Source: Holophagales bacterium (GTDB lineage: Bacteria > Acidobacteriota > Thermoanaerobaculia > Multivoradales > Multivoraceae). Taken from it: DNA of 64,000 bases. The stretch is taken from the NCBI GenBank assembly GCA_009836625.1, contig VXVC01000004.1:953037-1017036 (forward strand), read 5' to 3'. The number at the start of each line of letters is the position of its first letter. The first letter of the stretch is position 1. The notes under the pieces were generated by a model. That model was not told the DNA's origin and made no database searches. It worked only from the letters and a program-made list of their open reading frames with translations. Below, piece by piece: positions 24,495-34,065 of this stretch. The position numbers and the translations under genes were made by a program.

Positions 24495-26066
24495 TCAGTC
24501 GCTAGCAAGCAGGTTCGCTACGGCTTCCGGAGCCTTCTCCGGCCGGTCGAACCAGTACTCATCAAGCAGCGGCGCGATGTCGAAGCTGACAACCTCCTCG
24601 AACCAACGGTCGTGGTCGGCCGACTCTCCCGAGGGCGGGTCGCAGAAGTAGCTGTGACCGATGCGGAAACCGGACCCCAGGTCCGAATCCCCGGCGATCG
24701 TCTCGTTCAAGGCACCAAGCCGCTCGCCAATGCGCGTGCGAAATGACGCCGGAACGCGTCGATCCTCCAGGTAACGGCGGAACCGGGGGTGCCCGAAGGC
24801 CGGCTCGACCGTGAAGAAAGCGAAACGCCGGCGGAGCGCGTAGTCCACCAGCGCCAACGAACGATCCGCCGTGTTCATCGTGCCAATCAGATAGAGGTTC
24901 TCCGGCACGTGGAACCGTTCGCCGGCTCCTCGCGAGTAGGCGAGCCGTACCGCCCATTCCTCCGACCGCTTGTCCGCCTCGATGAGCATCAGCAACTCGC
25001 CGAAGATGCCGCTCAGGTTGCCTCGGTTGATCTCGTCGATCAATAGCACATAGGGGAGGTCGGGGTCCTCCCGCGCCCGCTTGCAGAAGTCCAGAAACGG
25101 CCCGTCGCGGAGCACGAAACCGCCTTCTTCAGTGGGCCGGTAGCCGCGGACAAAGTCCTCGTAGCCGTAGGACTGGTGGAACTGCACAGCCTCGATGCGC
25201 TCCATCGATTGCTCTTCCGCCAGCAACCACGCCAGCCGCTGCGCGATGAACGTCTTGCCGGTGCCAGGCGGACCCTGGAGCACGAGGGCCTTCTTGCGCG
25301 CAAGCTGGGAGAGCAGCCGCTCGATGTCGGTCCGGTCGAGGAAGATGTCATCGGCGGCGGCGCCAGTGGTGTAGTTGGCGATGGGCTCCTCGGTATCGCC
25401 TAAGGTGGGTACGTCTGCTCCGCCACCAGCCTTCCGCGGATTCCCCATCATCTTCAGCGTCAGGTTCCACGAGTCGACGCCGAGTTCATCGCTAAGTCCA
25501 CTAATCGCCCGGCTGAACTCGACGTAGCGCTCGCCAACCGAGTTCCCCGCCCCTCTTCGGCAGAGCCGGCAGAAGTCGGCAGCCTCCGACCGGAGGTTGA
25601 CCAGCCAGTTTCCCGTGTACAACTGCCAGCGGCCAGAGTCGTGCCCATGCCAGCAAACGCTCAGGATCATCGGCGCAAGGTAGCTCGGTCCATCCTCGGA
25701 GCCGTCCAGAGGCCGACTGTCAATCCACCCCCCGAAACCGTCCACTCGCGCGGCGGCTTCGTCTTCGCTCGCTGGCAGCCGGACGAAGCTCCGTAGCCGA
25801 TCTTTCGCATCTTCGTCCCCTGCCAGCTCGTCCGCGAGCTTGAGAAGGAAAGGACCGTCCCATGCCGGTCCTCCCAACAGCGGGTAGTAGCTCTCGGCGA
25901 ATTCCCTCAAGCCGCCGCCATCGGCAAAACGACGAGCCGCCCTTCCCACTTGGCGAGAAGCGTCCCTGTCCATCGTCGCCACCCAATCGCTTGTCCAACC
26001 CTGGTGGTCGCCCCTCGTCTCGTACCGCTTCCGCACGTGCTCTAACTCGTTCTTGGGAATCTCCAT
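24495..26066 (-). CDS. mcrB: McrB-like AAA+ GTPase with unrecognised N-terminal domain
   Basis: A 523-residue protein. Residues 240-523 are the McrB AAA+ domain: Walker A GPPGTGKT (265-272), FHQSYGYEDFVRGYRP, Walker B VLLIDEINRGN (340-350), the McrB signature GTMNTADRSLALVD (395-408) and the arginines at 412-414. Residues 1-230 match no reader domain I recognise: they contain a Trp-rich region with GPAWDGPFLLKLADEL and later CWHGHDSGRWQLYTGNW. This part should contact the modified DNA, or another trigger. The ATG at 26066 has GGAG five bases upstream. A TAGGGT about 50 bases upstream could be its -10. Confidence 0.88.
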   Translation of the reverse strand: MEIPKNELEHVRKRYETRGDHQGWTSDWVATMDRDASRQVGRAARRFADGGGLREFAESYYPLLGGPAWDGPFLLKLADELAGDEDAKDRLRSFVRLPASEDEAAARVDGFGGWIDSRPLDGSEDGPSYLAPMILSVCWHGHDSGRWQLYTGNWLVNLRSEAADFCRLCRRGAGNSVGERYVEFSRAISGLSDELGVDSWNLTLKMMGNPRKAGGGADVPTLGDTEEPIANYTTGAAADDIFLDRTDIERLLSQLARKKALVLQGPPGTGKTFIAQRLAWLLAEEQSMERIEAVQFHQSYGYEDFVRGYRPTEEGGFVLRDGPFLDFCKRAREDPDLPYVLLIDEINRGNLSGIFGELLMLIEADKRSEEWAVRLAYSRGAGERFHVPENLYLIGTMNTADRSLALVDYALRRRFAFFTVEPAFGHPRFRRYLEDRRVPASFRTRIGERLGALNETIAGDSDLGSGFRIGHSYFCDPPSGESADHDRWFEEVVSFDIAPLLDEYWFDRPEKAPEAVANLLASD

Positions 26067-26231
26067 CCGTCTCCGACCTCCACGCGTTGCTCCAACCCAG
26101 CTCCCGGCGTAACCCTACTAACGCGCCGCTGGAACCTGACTAAGGCGGCGTCTATGTCGAATCGGGCGAAGGCCTGACGCTTCAACGAAAGAGCGTCGCT
26201 ATCTCCAGCCGTAGTCTTCTTTCGGCCCGCG

Positions 26232-27497
26232 CTACTCCATCACGGCTGCCGGCGGTTCGATCTCCTGGCCGATGACGAGCGCCGCGGCGACCTCGCGCTG
26301 CAGCAGTTCAGGATCGCGGCGCACGTAGAGGCGGACGAGTTCCTGGCCGCGTTCGACTCTCTGGCCCAGTCGCACGTCGTAGCGGAGCGCGACGGCATGG
26401 TCGATCCTGTGCGGGTCCCGCTCCGGGCGGCAGGCGTCGGCGAAGGCGTTGCCGATGCGGCGGCAGTCGACGGCTGCGAGGAACCCCGACCCGGAGGCGG
26501 TGACGACGGCTTCGACCGGCGCCAGGTCGAGGGAGTCGACCCAGCCGGGCCTGGCGCCCTGCGCGTCCGCCCAGTCGACGAGCTTCTGCAAGGCGGTGCC
26601 GGAACCGATCGCCGAGTCGATCTCCCGCGGCGATAGCTCCCGTCCCACCAGGCGGGCGGCCTTGCGGCAGATCGCGGTCACCACCTCGAGTAGCCGTGCG
26701 TCGCCGTCGCCGGTAAGACAGTCAAGCGCTTCCCGCACTTCGGCCGCGTGGCCCACCCAGCGACCCAGGGGCTGGTTCATGTCGCTCAGGACGTAGTCGG
26801 CAGGCGTGCCGCAGGCCGCGCTGATCTCGACGAGGCTCGACGCCAGCGAGCGGGTGTCGCGCGCGTCGGGGAAGAAGGCGCCGTTGCCGATCTTCACGTC
26901 GAACACGATCCCGGACGCTCCGAGCGCAAGTTTCTTGGACAGAATGCTGCCGACGACGAGCGGAATCGAACTCACGGTCGACGTGCGATCCCGCAGGCCG
27001 TAAAGACGTTTGTCGGCGGGTGCGATGCCGGCGGTGGCGATGCCGATCGCCATGCCGAAGCGGTCCAGCAGGTCGAGGGTACCTGCGCGGTCGAGCTCCA
27101 GGCAGACGCCGGGGATGCTCTCGAGCTTGTCGGCGGTGCCGCCGCTGTGGCCCAGCGCCCGGCCCGTCAGCTTGGCCGCCGGCACGCCGCAGGAGGCCAG
27201 CAACGGCAACGCGATCAGACTCACCGTGTCCCCGACGCCGCCGGTGGAGTGCTTGTCGACCAGGGGACCGAAGTCCTTCGCCAGGGCCCACTGGTCGCCG
27301 GATTCGAGCATCGCCAGGGTCAGTTCCCGCGTTTCATCCCCGTCGAGCCCCCGCATCGCGGCGGCCATCAGCAGGGCGGCGAGCTGGACGTCGGTCCAGC
27401 TACCGGAGGCCGCACCGTCGACCACTGCCCGCACTTCCGCCGCGGTCAGTGTCCGCCCCTCCCGCATCCGGTTCAGGATGTCGAAGGGCGTTGCCAT
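26232..27497 (-). CDS. deoA: thymidine / pyrimidine-nucleoside phosphorylase
   Basis: A 421-residue enzyme cleaving thymidine (or uridine) with phosphate to base and sugar-1-phosphate. The phosphate site KHSTGGVGD is at 82-90; KLTGRALGHSGGTADKLES and ASGIVFDVKIGNGAF are the other signatures. The C-terminal alpha/beta domain is present. The ATG at 27497 lies 14 bases after the TPR gene stop, and the long in-frame upstream extension is not protein-like. Between this stop and mcrB lie 165 bases with no gene. Confidence 0.94.
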   Translation of the reverse strand: MATPFDILNRMREGRTLTAAEVRAVVDGAASGSWTDVQLAALLMAAAMRGLDGDETRELTLAMLESGDQWALAKDFGPLVDKHSTGGVGDTVSLIALPLLASCGVPAAKLTGRALGHSGGTADKLESIPGVCLELDRAGTLDLLDRFGMAIGIATAGIAPADKRLYGLRDRTSTVSSIPLVVGSILSKKLALGASGIVFDVKIGNGAFFPDARDTRSLASSLVEISAACGTPADYVLSDMNQPLGRWVGHAAEVREALDCLTGDGDARLLEVVTAICRKAARLVGRELSPREIDSAIGSGTALQKLVDWADAQGARPGWVDSLDLAPVEAVVTASGSGFLAAVDCRRIGNAFADACRPERDPHRIDHAVALRYDVRLGQRVERGQELVRLYVRRDPELLQREVAAALVIGQEIEPPAAVME

Positions 27498-27511
27498 CGG
27501 GTTTGGCGGCG

Positions 27512-28351
27512 CTAGCCGCCGAACGTGAACGGCGACGCGGCCGCCGCTTCGGGACCGAGCTGCTGCCGGGCGCGGATCGCGTAGCCGCTGTCCGGAAACT
27601 CGTTGACTACCCGCTGGAAGGTCTCCCGGGCGCCCTCTTCGTCGCCGAGCTGCGCCAGCGTGGCGGCCAACTCGAACAACAGGGCATCCTTCGGCAGCGG
27701 GGACGATTCTGCCGCCACCGCGCCGCGCAGCGTGGCGGCCAGTTCCTCGCCCCGCCCCTCGGCCCGATCCAGGCTGTAGAGGTTCAACTGCACGCCGATG
27801 GCCATCGCGTGATCGCGGCCGGCTGCTTCCAGATAGCTCGTCCACAGCTCCCGCGCCTTCGCGGTATCCCCTTCAGCCGCCGCGATCTGCCCAAGGTAGA
27901 CGGAAGCCAGCCTGCCGGAGGAGGTCGAGCCGTACCCCTCCCTCACGGCCTCCAGTTCCGTCCTCGCCGCCGAGCGCCGCTCCGCCTCCGAAGCGAAGCT
28001 CAGGGCGTCGCCGCCGGTCTCGCTCCCGGCGTCCGGCGCCTCCGCCTCCTCCGCAGCGCTTTCCTCTGGAGCGCTGTCGGGCGGCGTGCCGAACAGGTCG
28101 TCGATCGCGTCCGTCGCCGGCGCGTCGATCGGCGCCCGGTAGACCTTCAGGGCCTCACTGAGCTGGTAGCTGGCCTCCTTCTCCCGGCCAGCCTGGTAGT
28201 TCAGAAACAGCACGGCTCCGACGACCACCGCGATCACCGCGACGACGCCCATCAGGATTTGTCGAACGTGCTCCGCGAACCACGTGGAAGCCGAGAAGAC
28301 AGCCTCCCGAACCTCGTCGCGCCGTATCTCGTCTCGTGTCAAACGGCTCAT
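27512..28351 (-). CDS. membrane-anchored TPR-like protein (YfgM-like layout)
   Basis: A 279-residue protein: a cytoplasmic N-terminus of about 30 residues, one membrane helix (about 33-51) and an extracytoplasmic helical region. An acidic, Glu/Ala-rich linker (about 80-115) is followed by TPR-like repeats such as GRLASVYLGQIAAAEGDTAKARELW and LFELAATLAQLGDEEGARETFQRVV. The layout matches YfgM-type periplasmic TPR proteins, which assist protein export or folding. The ATG has GGAGGAG in front, and TAGGGT about 26 bases upstream may be the -10. Confidence 0.75.
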   Translation of the reverse strand: MSRLTRDEIRRDEVREAVFSASTWFAEHVRQILMGVVAVIAVVVGAVLFLNYQAGREKEASYQLSEALKVYRAPIDAPATDAIDDLFGTPPDSAPEESAAEEAEAPDAGSETGGDALSFASEAERRSAARTELEAVREGYGSTSSGRLASVYLGQIAAAEGDTAKARELWTSYLEAAGRDHAMAIGVQLNLYSLDRAEGRGEELAATLRGAVAAESSPLPKDALLFELAATLAQLGDEEGARETFQRVVNEFPDSGYAIRARQQLGPEAAAASPFTFGG

Positions 28352-28487
28352 TCCGCATCTCCTCCGACGCGGCGAACCCTAGCAGTCGAAACGGCCCGCC
28401 CGCGACTCGGTCGACCGTGTGGCAGACTTGGCTACCGGGGCTAACCGGCCCCACCGACCCGCCACGCAAACCACTGGAGCACCCAAG

Positions 28488-28673
28488 ATGCCCACCCTGG
28501 GATTCGGCGAACTTCTGATCGTCCTCGCGATCGTCGTCCTGATCTTCGGCGCCAGCCGCATTCCGAAGCTGGCGGGCGGTCTGGGCAGCGGCATCCGCAA
28601 CTTCAAGCAGGGCCTGAAGGGACCGGACGAGGACGAGGACGAAGACAAGCCCAAGCGCGAGATCGAAGAGTAG
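28488..28673 (+). CDS. tatA: Sec-independent protein translocase TatA
   Basis: A 61-residue TatA/E protein: N-terminal membrane helix (about 6-22) beginning FGELLIVL, the hinge [13 protein letters not shown], then an amphipathic helix and an acidic Asp/Glu/Lys tail. TatA forms the pore-like assembly for export of folded proteins. The ATG at 28488 follows GGAG by nine bases. No tatB or tatC is adjacent, so they must be elsewhere. Divergent from the TPR gene. Confidence 0.93.
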   Translation: MPTLGFGELLIVLAIVVLIFGASRIPKLAGGLGSGIRNFKQGLKGPDEDEDEDKPKREIEE

Positions 28674-28698
28674 AAGCGAGGCGTGGCGCGTCAGGTTG

Positions 28699-28775
28699 TG
28701 GTGCGCCTGGAGGGGCTCGAACCCCCGACCTGCGGATTAGGAATCCGCCGCTCTATCCTGCTGAGCTACAGGCGC
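28699..28775 (-). tRNA. tRNA-Arg (anticodon CCT)
   Basis: On the minus strand a complete cloverleaf folds: acceptor arms GCGCCTG and CAGGCGC, D arm with GCTCAGCAGGATAGAGC, anticodon stem GCGGA/TCCGC with loop TTCCTAA (anticodon CCT), T arm GGGGG-TTCGAGC-CCCTC. The 3' CCA is encoded. It decodes AGG arginine codons. It stands alone downstream of apt. Confidence 0.95.
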
Positions 28776-28830
28776 CCTCAGATGCCGTGGCCGCGACGCT
28801 GACCGCCAGCGCGGCGACCGTCGAAGGATC

Positions 28831-29364
28831 TCAGTAACGGACCAGGGATTCAACCACGTCGTAGCCATCGAGCCGGCGGCGGCCGTCCAGGTAGGTCAGC
28901 TCGACGACGAATCCGATCGCGTCGACCGTCCCGCCGACGGACTCGATCAGGTCCGCGGCCGCCTTGGCGGTGCCACCCGTCGCCAGCAGGTCGTCGACCA
29001 GAACGACGCGCTGACCCGCGGCGACGCCGTCCAGATGCATCTCCAGGGTATCGCGGCCGTACTCGAGCTCGTAGCTGCGCGAGGCCGTCTCTGCCGGCAG
29101 CTTCCCCGGTTTGCGGACCGGCACGAAACCCACGTTCAGCCGGTTCGCCACCAGCGGACCGAAAATGAAGCCCCTCGCCTCGATTCCCACCACCTGCTCG
29201 ATGCGCCGGCCGGCGAACCGCTCCGCGAGCCGGTCGGCCGTCTCGCGCAGTGCCGCCGGATCCTTGAGCAGCGTCGTGATGTCCTTGTACAGGATCCCCG
29301 GTTTCGGAAAGTCGGGAACCTCGCGGATCCGCTCCTTCAGCCACTGGTCCCCTCCCTCCGCCAT
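28831..29364 (-). CDS. apt: adenine phosphoribosyltransferase
   Basis: A 177-residue cytoplasmic enzyme making AMP from adenine and [36 protein letters not shown] and the PRPP loop [14 protein letters not shown] are all intact, and the length is standard. It is the last gene of the mtnP-surE-pcm-apt run; MtnP would release adenine for it. An SD-like GGAGGC precedes the ATG. Confidence 0.97.
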   Translation of the reverse strand: MAEGGDQWLKERIREVPDFPKPGILYKDITTLLKDPAALRETADRLAERFAGRRIEQVVGIEARGFIFGPLVANRLNVGFVPVRKPGKLPAETASRSYELEYGRDTLEMHLDGVAAGQRVVLVDDLLATGGTAKAAADLIESVGGTVDAIGFVVELTYLDGRRRLDGYDVVESLVRY

Positions 29365-29383
29365 CAGGGAGTCGCCTCCGCGC

Positions 29384-30073
29384 TCATGGGGCCGCCTCGG
29401 GCTTCGGCTTCCAACCGTGACGGCCGATCAGCGGCACGAAGCGCACCGCTTCGCCGAGCTGGCGAGAGACCGTTCCGTTCTTGTGCTTCTGGTAAGCGAC
29501 GAGGCGCTGTTCGTGGCGATCGCCCTCAGGGATGACAAGACGGCCGCCCGGCCCCAACTGTCCGAGGAGCGAGTCGGGAACCCGCGGCGCGGCGGCGGCC
29601 ACGAGGATCCGGTCGAACGGGGCTTCGGCGCTCCAGCCAACCGTGCCGTCGAAGACCTGGACCTTGACGTTCGGCAGTTCGAGGGCCTGGATCCGACCGA
29701 TCGCCTCCCGCGCCAACCGGCCCACGCGCTCGATGCTGTAGACCCGATGCGCCAGTAGTGCGAGGATCGCCGTCTGGTAGCCGGAGCCGGTACCGATTTC
29801 CAGCACGGAGTCCTCCTCCTGCACGCCCAGATCCTCGGTCATGCGCGCCACGACGTAGGGCTGGGAGATCGTCTGCTCGCAACCGATCGGCAGCGCGTGG
29901 TCGCCGTACGCATCATTGACCAGATGCTCGGGCACGAACAGGTGGCGCGGCACCTGCTCGAATGCGGCGATCACACGCTCGTCCCGCAGACCACCCCGTT
30001 CGACCAGGTTCGCCACCATGCGACGACGTGCGTAGGGATACCCGCCCCCCGGACCGGCGGGCTGAGTCTTCAA
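29384..30073 (-). CDS. pcm: protein-L-isoaspartate O-methyltransferase
   Basis: A 229-residue SAM-dependent enzyme that starts repair of isoaspartyl residues. Conserved segments: [31 protein letters not shown], the SAM loop [15 protein letters not shown] and VTVGW-like region at [17 protein letters not shown]. The TTG at 30073 forms a TTGA junction with the surE stop; an ATG at 30019 is an alternative that would remove 18 residues lying before the conserved domain. surE-pcm is a conserved pairing in many bacteria. Confidence 0.94.
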   Translation of the reverse strand: MKTQPAGPGGGYPYARRRMVANLVERGGLRDERVIAAFEQVPRHLFVPEHLVNDAYGDHALPIGCEQTISQPYVVARMTEDLGVQEEDSVLEIGTGSGYQTAILALLAHRVYSIERVGRLAREAIGRIQALELPNVKVQVFDGTVGWSAEAPFDRILVAAAAPRVPDSLLGQLGPGGRLVIPEGDRHEQRLVAYQKHKNGTVSRQLGEAVRFVPLIGRHGWKPKPEAAP

Positions 30074-30852
30074 CCCAATGCTCCCGCGAGCCCGGGCAGG
30101 ACCCCGTCGCTGGCGTCGAGGGACTCTCCGTCGGTCAGGTCGGCAGTGAGCGGCGTGATCGAGATGAGGCCGTCCCTGATCGCAGCCGCATCCGTGTCGT
30201 GGAGGCGCTCCGGGTCCGGCTTGCCGACGATCCAGTACATCGTGCCGCCCCGCGGATCCGCCTGTTCGACGATCGTGTTGCGGTAGGGCCGGCGGCCGAG
30301 TCGCGCAACCCTGGTCCCGCGGGGCGGGTCGAACGGGAAGTTCACGTTGAGCAGCATCCGCTCGGGAATCCCCTGCTCGACGAGCGAGACGATCGCGCGG
30401 GCCGCCAGCGCCGCCGCGCGTTCCATGTCGGCGCGCCTTGCCTTCCGGTACTCCTGGGAGAACGCGACCGCCGGCACGCCGAGCAGCCGTCCCTCGAGCG
30501 CCGCGCCCACCGTGCCGCTGTGGGTCACGTCGTCACCCAGGTTGACCCCCATGTTGACCCCCGAAACGAGCAGATCGGGACGATGGTCCAGCAGCGAATG
30601 GACCGCCAGGTTGACGCAGTCGGAGGGCGTGCCGTCCACCGCGAACCAACCTTCCCGCACCCGCTTCGCGCGCAACGGCCGAAACAGGGTCAGCGCCTGG
30701 CTGCAACCGCTCTGCTCGTGCTCCGGAGCCACCACGTCGTAGGTGATCGGCCCCCTGGCGGTCGACACTCCGTCGAGGGCCGCGGCGAGACAGCGCAGAC
30801 CCGGCGCCGCTACGCCATCGTCATTCGTCAGCAGCAGTCTGGTGACACTCAT
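30070..30852 (-). CDS. surE: 5'/3'-nucleotidase SurE
   Basis: A 260-residue metal-dependent phosphatase of nucleoside monophosphates. LLLTNDDG with the metal ligands Asp11 and Asp12, APEHEQSG, the TPSDCVNLA motif and VSGVNMGVNLGDDVTHSGTVGA are all present. Its ATG overlaps the mtnP stop (ATGA) and its stop overlaps the pcm start. Confidence 0.96.
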   Translation of the reverse strand: MSVTRLLLTNDDGVAAPGLRCLAAALDGVSTARGPITYDVVAPEHEQSGCSQALTLFRPLRAKRVREGWFAVDGTPSDCVNLAVHSLLDHRPDLLVSGVNMGVNLGDDVTHSGTVGAALEGRLLGVPAVAFSQEYRKARRADMERAAALAARAIVSLVEQGIPERMLLNVNFPFDPPRGTRVARLGRRPYRNTIVEQADPRGGTMYWIVGKPDPERLHDTDAAAIRDGLISITPLTADLTDGESLDASDGVLPGLAGALG

Positions 30853-31742
30853 CGGTCGCCACCGTCGCCCAGGAGGCGACCGACGATCGGCGCCAGATCA
30901 CGCAACACCGACGCCGGTACGACCGCCGGATCGGTGATCAGGGCGTGCTCCAGCGCATTGACGCAGGGACACGCTCCGGACCGGCGCTCACCCGGCAACG
31001 ACTCCACGATTCGGGCCACCGCGGCCTGGGCGGTGCGCGCGTTCTGCCTCAGGACCGCAAGGACGGCCTCGACCGTCACGTCCTCTTCCTCCTCGTGCCA
31101 GCAGTCGTAGTCCGTGATCAGGGCCAGCGTCGCGTAGCAGATCTCCGCCTCACGGGCGAGCTTCGCCTCCTGCAGGTTCGTCATTCCGATCACGTCCGCG
31201 CCCCAGCCCCTGTGCATGAAGGACTCGGCGCGGGTGGAGAACTGTGGCCCCTCCATGCACACGTAGACGCCGCCGCGATGGACCACCGCACCGGCCGCGG
31301 CCGACTGATCCGCGCAGATCTCCTTCAGCACCGGGCAGATCGGATCGGCGAAGGCCACGTGAGCCGCCAGCCCGTTGCCAAAGAAGGTATCCGGACGGTG
31401 CCGCGTGCGGTCGATGAACTGGTCCGGCACCACGATGTGGGTCGGCTGGTAGCGCCGCCGTAGCGAGCCGACCGCGGAAAGCGAGACCAGCCGCTCGACG
31501 CCCAGGCTCTTGAACGCGTAGATGTTGGCGCGGAAGTTCAGTTCGCTGGGCAGGATGCGGTGACCGCGGCCGTGCCGGGCCAGAAAAGCGACGGGCCGGC
31601 CCCTGAGCTCCCCCAGCACGAAGACCTCCGAGGGGCTTCCGAACGGAGTCGCGATCGCCCGTTCCTCATGAACCTCAAGCTCCTCCATGCCGTAGAGGCC
31701 GGAGCCGCCGATGATTCCTATCGGACAGGCGTCAACGCTCAT
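30849..31742 (-). CDS. mtnP: S-methyl-5'-thioadenosine phosphorylase
   Basis: A 297-residue enzyme of the MTAP group that splits methylthioadenosine into adenine and methylthioribose-1-phosphate. IGIIGGSGLY is at the N-terminus, ARHGRGHRILPSELNFRANI and VSLSAVGSL follow, and MEGPQFSTRAES, GMTNLQEAKLAREAEICY and the late DYDCW are diagnostic for MTA rather than inosine phosphorylases. The ATG at 31742 overlaps the oxidoreductase stop (ATGA). Adenine would go to Apt, encoded three genes on. Confidence 0.94.
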   Translation of the reverse strand: MSVDACPIGIIGGSGLYGMEELEVHEERAIATPFGSPSEVFVLGELRGRPVAFLARHGRGHRILPSELNFRANIYAFKSLGVERLVSLSAVGSLRRRYQPTHIVVPDQFIDRTRHRPDTFFGNGLAAHVAFADPICPVLKEICADQSAAAGAVVHRGGVYVCMEGPQFSTRAESFMHRGWGADVIGMTNLQEAKLAREAEICYATLALITDYDCWHEEEEDVTVEAVLAVLRQNARTAQAAVARIVESLPGERRSGACPCVNALEHALITDPAVVPASVLRDLAPIVGRLLGDGGDR

Positions 31743-32695
31743 GCACGGACGCTCCCGGCTATCGTGGAGTTCACGAGCAGAGCCGTCTCCAGCGCGCGCC
31801 GGCCCGCCGCGCCGTCGACGAACGGCGCACCGCCCCCGGCGCAGCGGTCGAGAAACGCCTCGAGTTCGAGCCGCAGCGGCTCGCCGCCCTCGACCTCGAG
31901 ATCGGCGGCCAGGATCCGCCCCGCCGGCCCGCCGGCGGATACCGAGCCTCCGCCGGCGGCCTCCTCTTCGTCGCGCACGCGCCGCGCCCCTCGTACCGTC
32001 TGCTTCTGGTAGTCGAGCGAGAAGTACCGATCCTCGAAGAAGACCCGCAACTGGCGCACCCGTTCCGCCGAGACCCGGGACGCCGTCAGGTTCGCCACGC
32101 AACCGGACTCGAGTTCGATCCGCGCGTCGGCGATGTCGATCCGGTCCGACAGGACGTCGATCCCGACCGCCCGCACCTCCCGCACCGGACTCGGGTCGAG
32201 GGCGTGGAGGATCTGCAGGTCGTGAATCATCAGGTCGAGGACGACGTCGACGTCCAGACTGCGCGGGCTGAATGGCGACATCCGTTCGACTTCGACGAAG
32301 CGGGGCACAAGCCCCAGCGCGAGCACTTCCTGGACGGCCGGATTGTAGAACTCGACATGCCCCACCGCCAGGACGACGCCCCGGGCCGCGGCCGCCGCGA
32401 TCATGGCATCCGCCTGGTCGAGATCCGCGGCGATCGGCTTCTCCATCAGCACGTGAGTGCCGGCCTCGATCAGGCGCGCCGACACCTCCAGGTGATCGAC
32501 CGTCGGCACAGCGACGACGGCGACGTCCACGGCGTTCAGAATCCCGTCGATCCCGTCCGCGACCGAGGCGCCGTGCTCGAGCGCGACGTCCTCGGCCCGC
32601 GCCCGATCCACGTCGACCACGAGCACCGCTTCGGGCCCGAGCAGGCGGGACAGCAGGCGCACGTGGTGGCGTCCCATCGCGCCAGCGCCGACCAC
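31739..32695 (-). CDS. Gfo/Idh/MocA oxidoreductase, GnnA-like by context
   Basis: About 318 residues from the GTG at 32695. The NAD-binding GAGAMGRHH is at the very N-terminus, then VPTVDHLEVSARLIEAGTHVLMEKPIA and GHVEFYNPAV, typical of the family; HDLQILHAL supplies the catalytic-site region. It directly follows lpxA. In Acidithiobacillus, GnnA (UDP-GlcNAc 3-dehydrogenase) is encoded beside lpxA, so the same role is suggested, but its transaminase partner GnnB is not here. The GTG would cut off the first strand of the Rossmann fold; a CTG at 32725 with a GGGGG tract six bases upstream would restore it. No ATG, GTG or TTG exists further upstream in frame. Confidence 0.8.
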   Translation of the reverse strand: MVGAGAMGRHHVRLLSRLLGPEAVLVVDVDRARAEDVALEHGASVADGIDGILNAVDVAVVAVPTVDHLEVSARLIEAGTHVLMEKPIAADLDQADAMIAAAAARGVVLAVGHVEFYNPAVQEVLALGLVPRFVEVERMSPFSPRSLDVDVVLDLMIHDLQILHALDPSPVREVRAVGIDVLSDRIDIADARIELESGCVANLTASRVSAERVRQLRVFFEDRYFSLDYQKQTVRGARRVRDEEEAAGGGSVSAGGPAGRILAADLEVEGGEPLRLELEAFLDRCAGGGAPFVDGAAGRRALETALLVNSTIAGSVRA

Positions 32696-32741
32696 GGCGG
32701 CCCGAACCCGAGCTTCCGAGCTCAGGGCGAACCCCCGTCCT

Positions 32742-33554
<813 letters not shown>

Positions 33555-33579
33555 GAGCCGGGCCGCGATCCGCGGTCCT

Positions 33580-34065
33580 TCAGGGCGCCACCATGGTGGA
33601 CGTGCACACAGCCTCCACCGCCAGCTCCCCGTCGACCGTGGCCCGGCCCCGGAAACGGGAGTGAACAGTGCGCAGGCGCAGCGACTCCACCTCCATCCGC
33701 ACTTGATCGCCGGGAACGACAGGACGGCGGAAACGGGCTTTCTCGATACCGGAAAAGAAGAGAACCCGGCGGTCCCGGTCCTCGATCTCGTGCAGCAGCA
33801 GCAGGCCCGCCGTCTGCGCCATCGCCTCGATCACGAGGACTCCGGGCATGATCGGATTGCCCGGGAAGTGGCCGTCGAAGAAGGGCTCGTTACGGGTCAC
33901 GTTCTTGATCGCCACGACGCGCTCCCCTGGCACCAGCTCCAGCACCCGGTCGACCAGGAGGATCGGGTAGCGGTGCGGCAGCACGCTCGCGATCCAGCGC
34001 GAGTCGAACGGTCCGAGCGGCGCACTCACGGCGGCGCTCTCGGCTTCCTCCCGTTCCTTGCTCAC
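33580..34065 (-). CDS. fabZ: 3-hydroxyacyl-ACP dehydratase
   Basis: A 161-residue hot-dog-fold enzyme of fatty-acid synthesis. LPHRYPILLVDRVLE holds the catalytic histidine, and the FDGHFPGNPIMPGVLVIEAMAQ helix holds the catalytic glutamate. The GTG start overlaps the lpxD stop (GTGA). It competes with LpxA and LpxD for 3-hydroxyacyl-ACP, which is why these genes usually sit together. Confidence 0.96.
   Translation of the reverse strand: MSKEREEAESAAVSAPLGPFDSRWIASVLPHRYPILLVDRVLELVPGERVVAIKNVTRNEPFFDGHFPGNPIMPGVLVIEAMAQTAGLLLLHEIEDRDRRVLFFSGIEKARFRRPVVPGDQVRMEVESLRLRTVHSRFRGRATVDGELAVEAVCTSTMVAP

Noticed and set aside
26232..27845. Longer version of DeoA starting at 27845
   Set aside because: The extra residues overlap the TPR gene in another frame and are not protein-like; the family domain starts at the ATG at 27497.
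28699..28775. tRNA-Arg as attachment site for the vapBC-mcrBC islet
   Set aside because: deoA, the TPR gene and tatA lie between, there is no integrase, and I saw no repeat of the tRNA 3' end.
28790..28822. Stem-loop between apt and tRNA-Arg as a terminator
   Set aside because: A bulged GC-rich stem is present but no T-rich tract follows on the minus strand.
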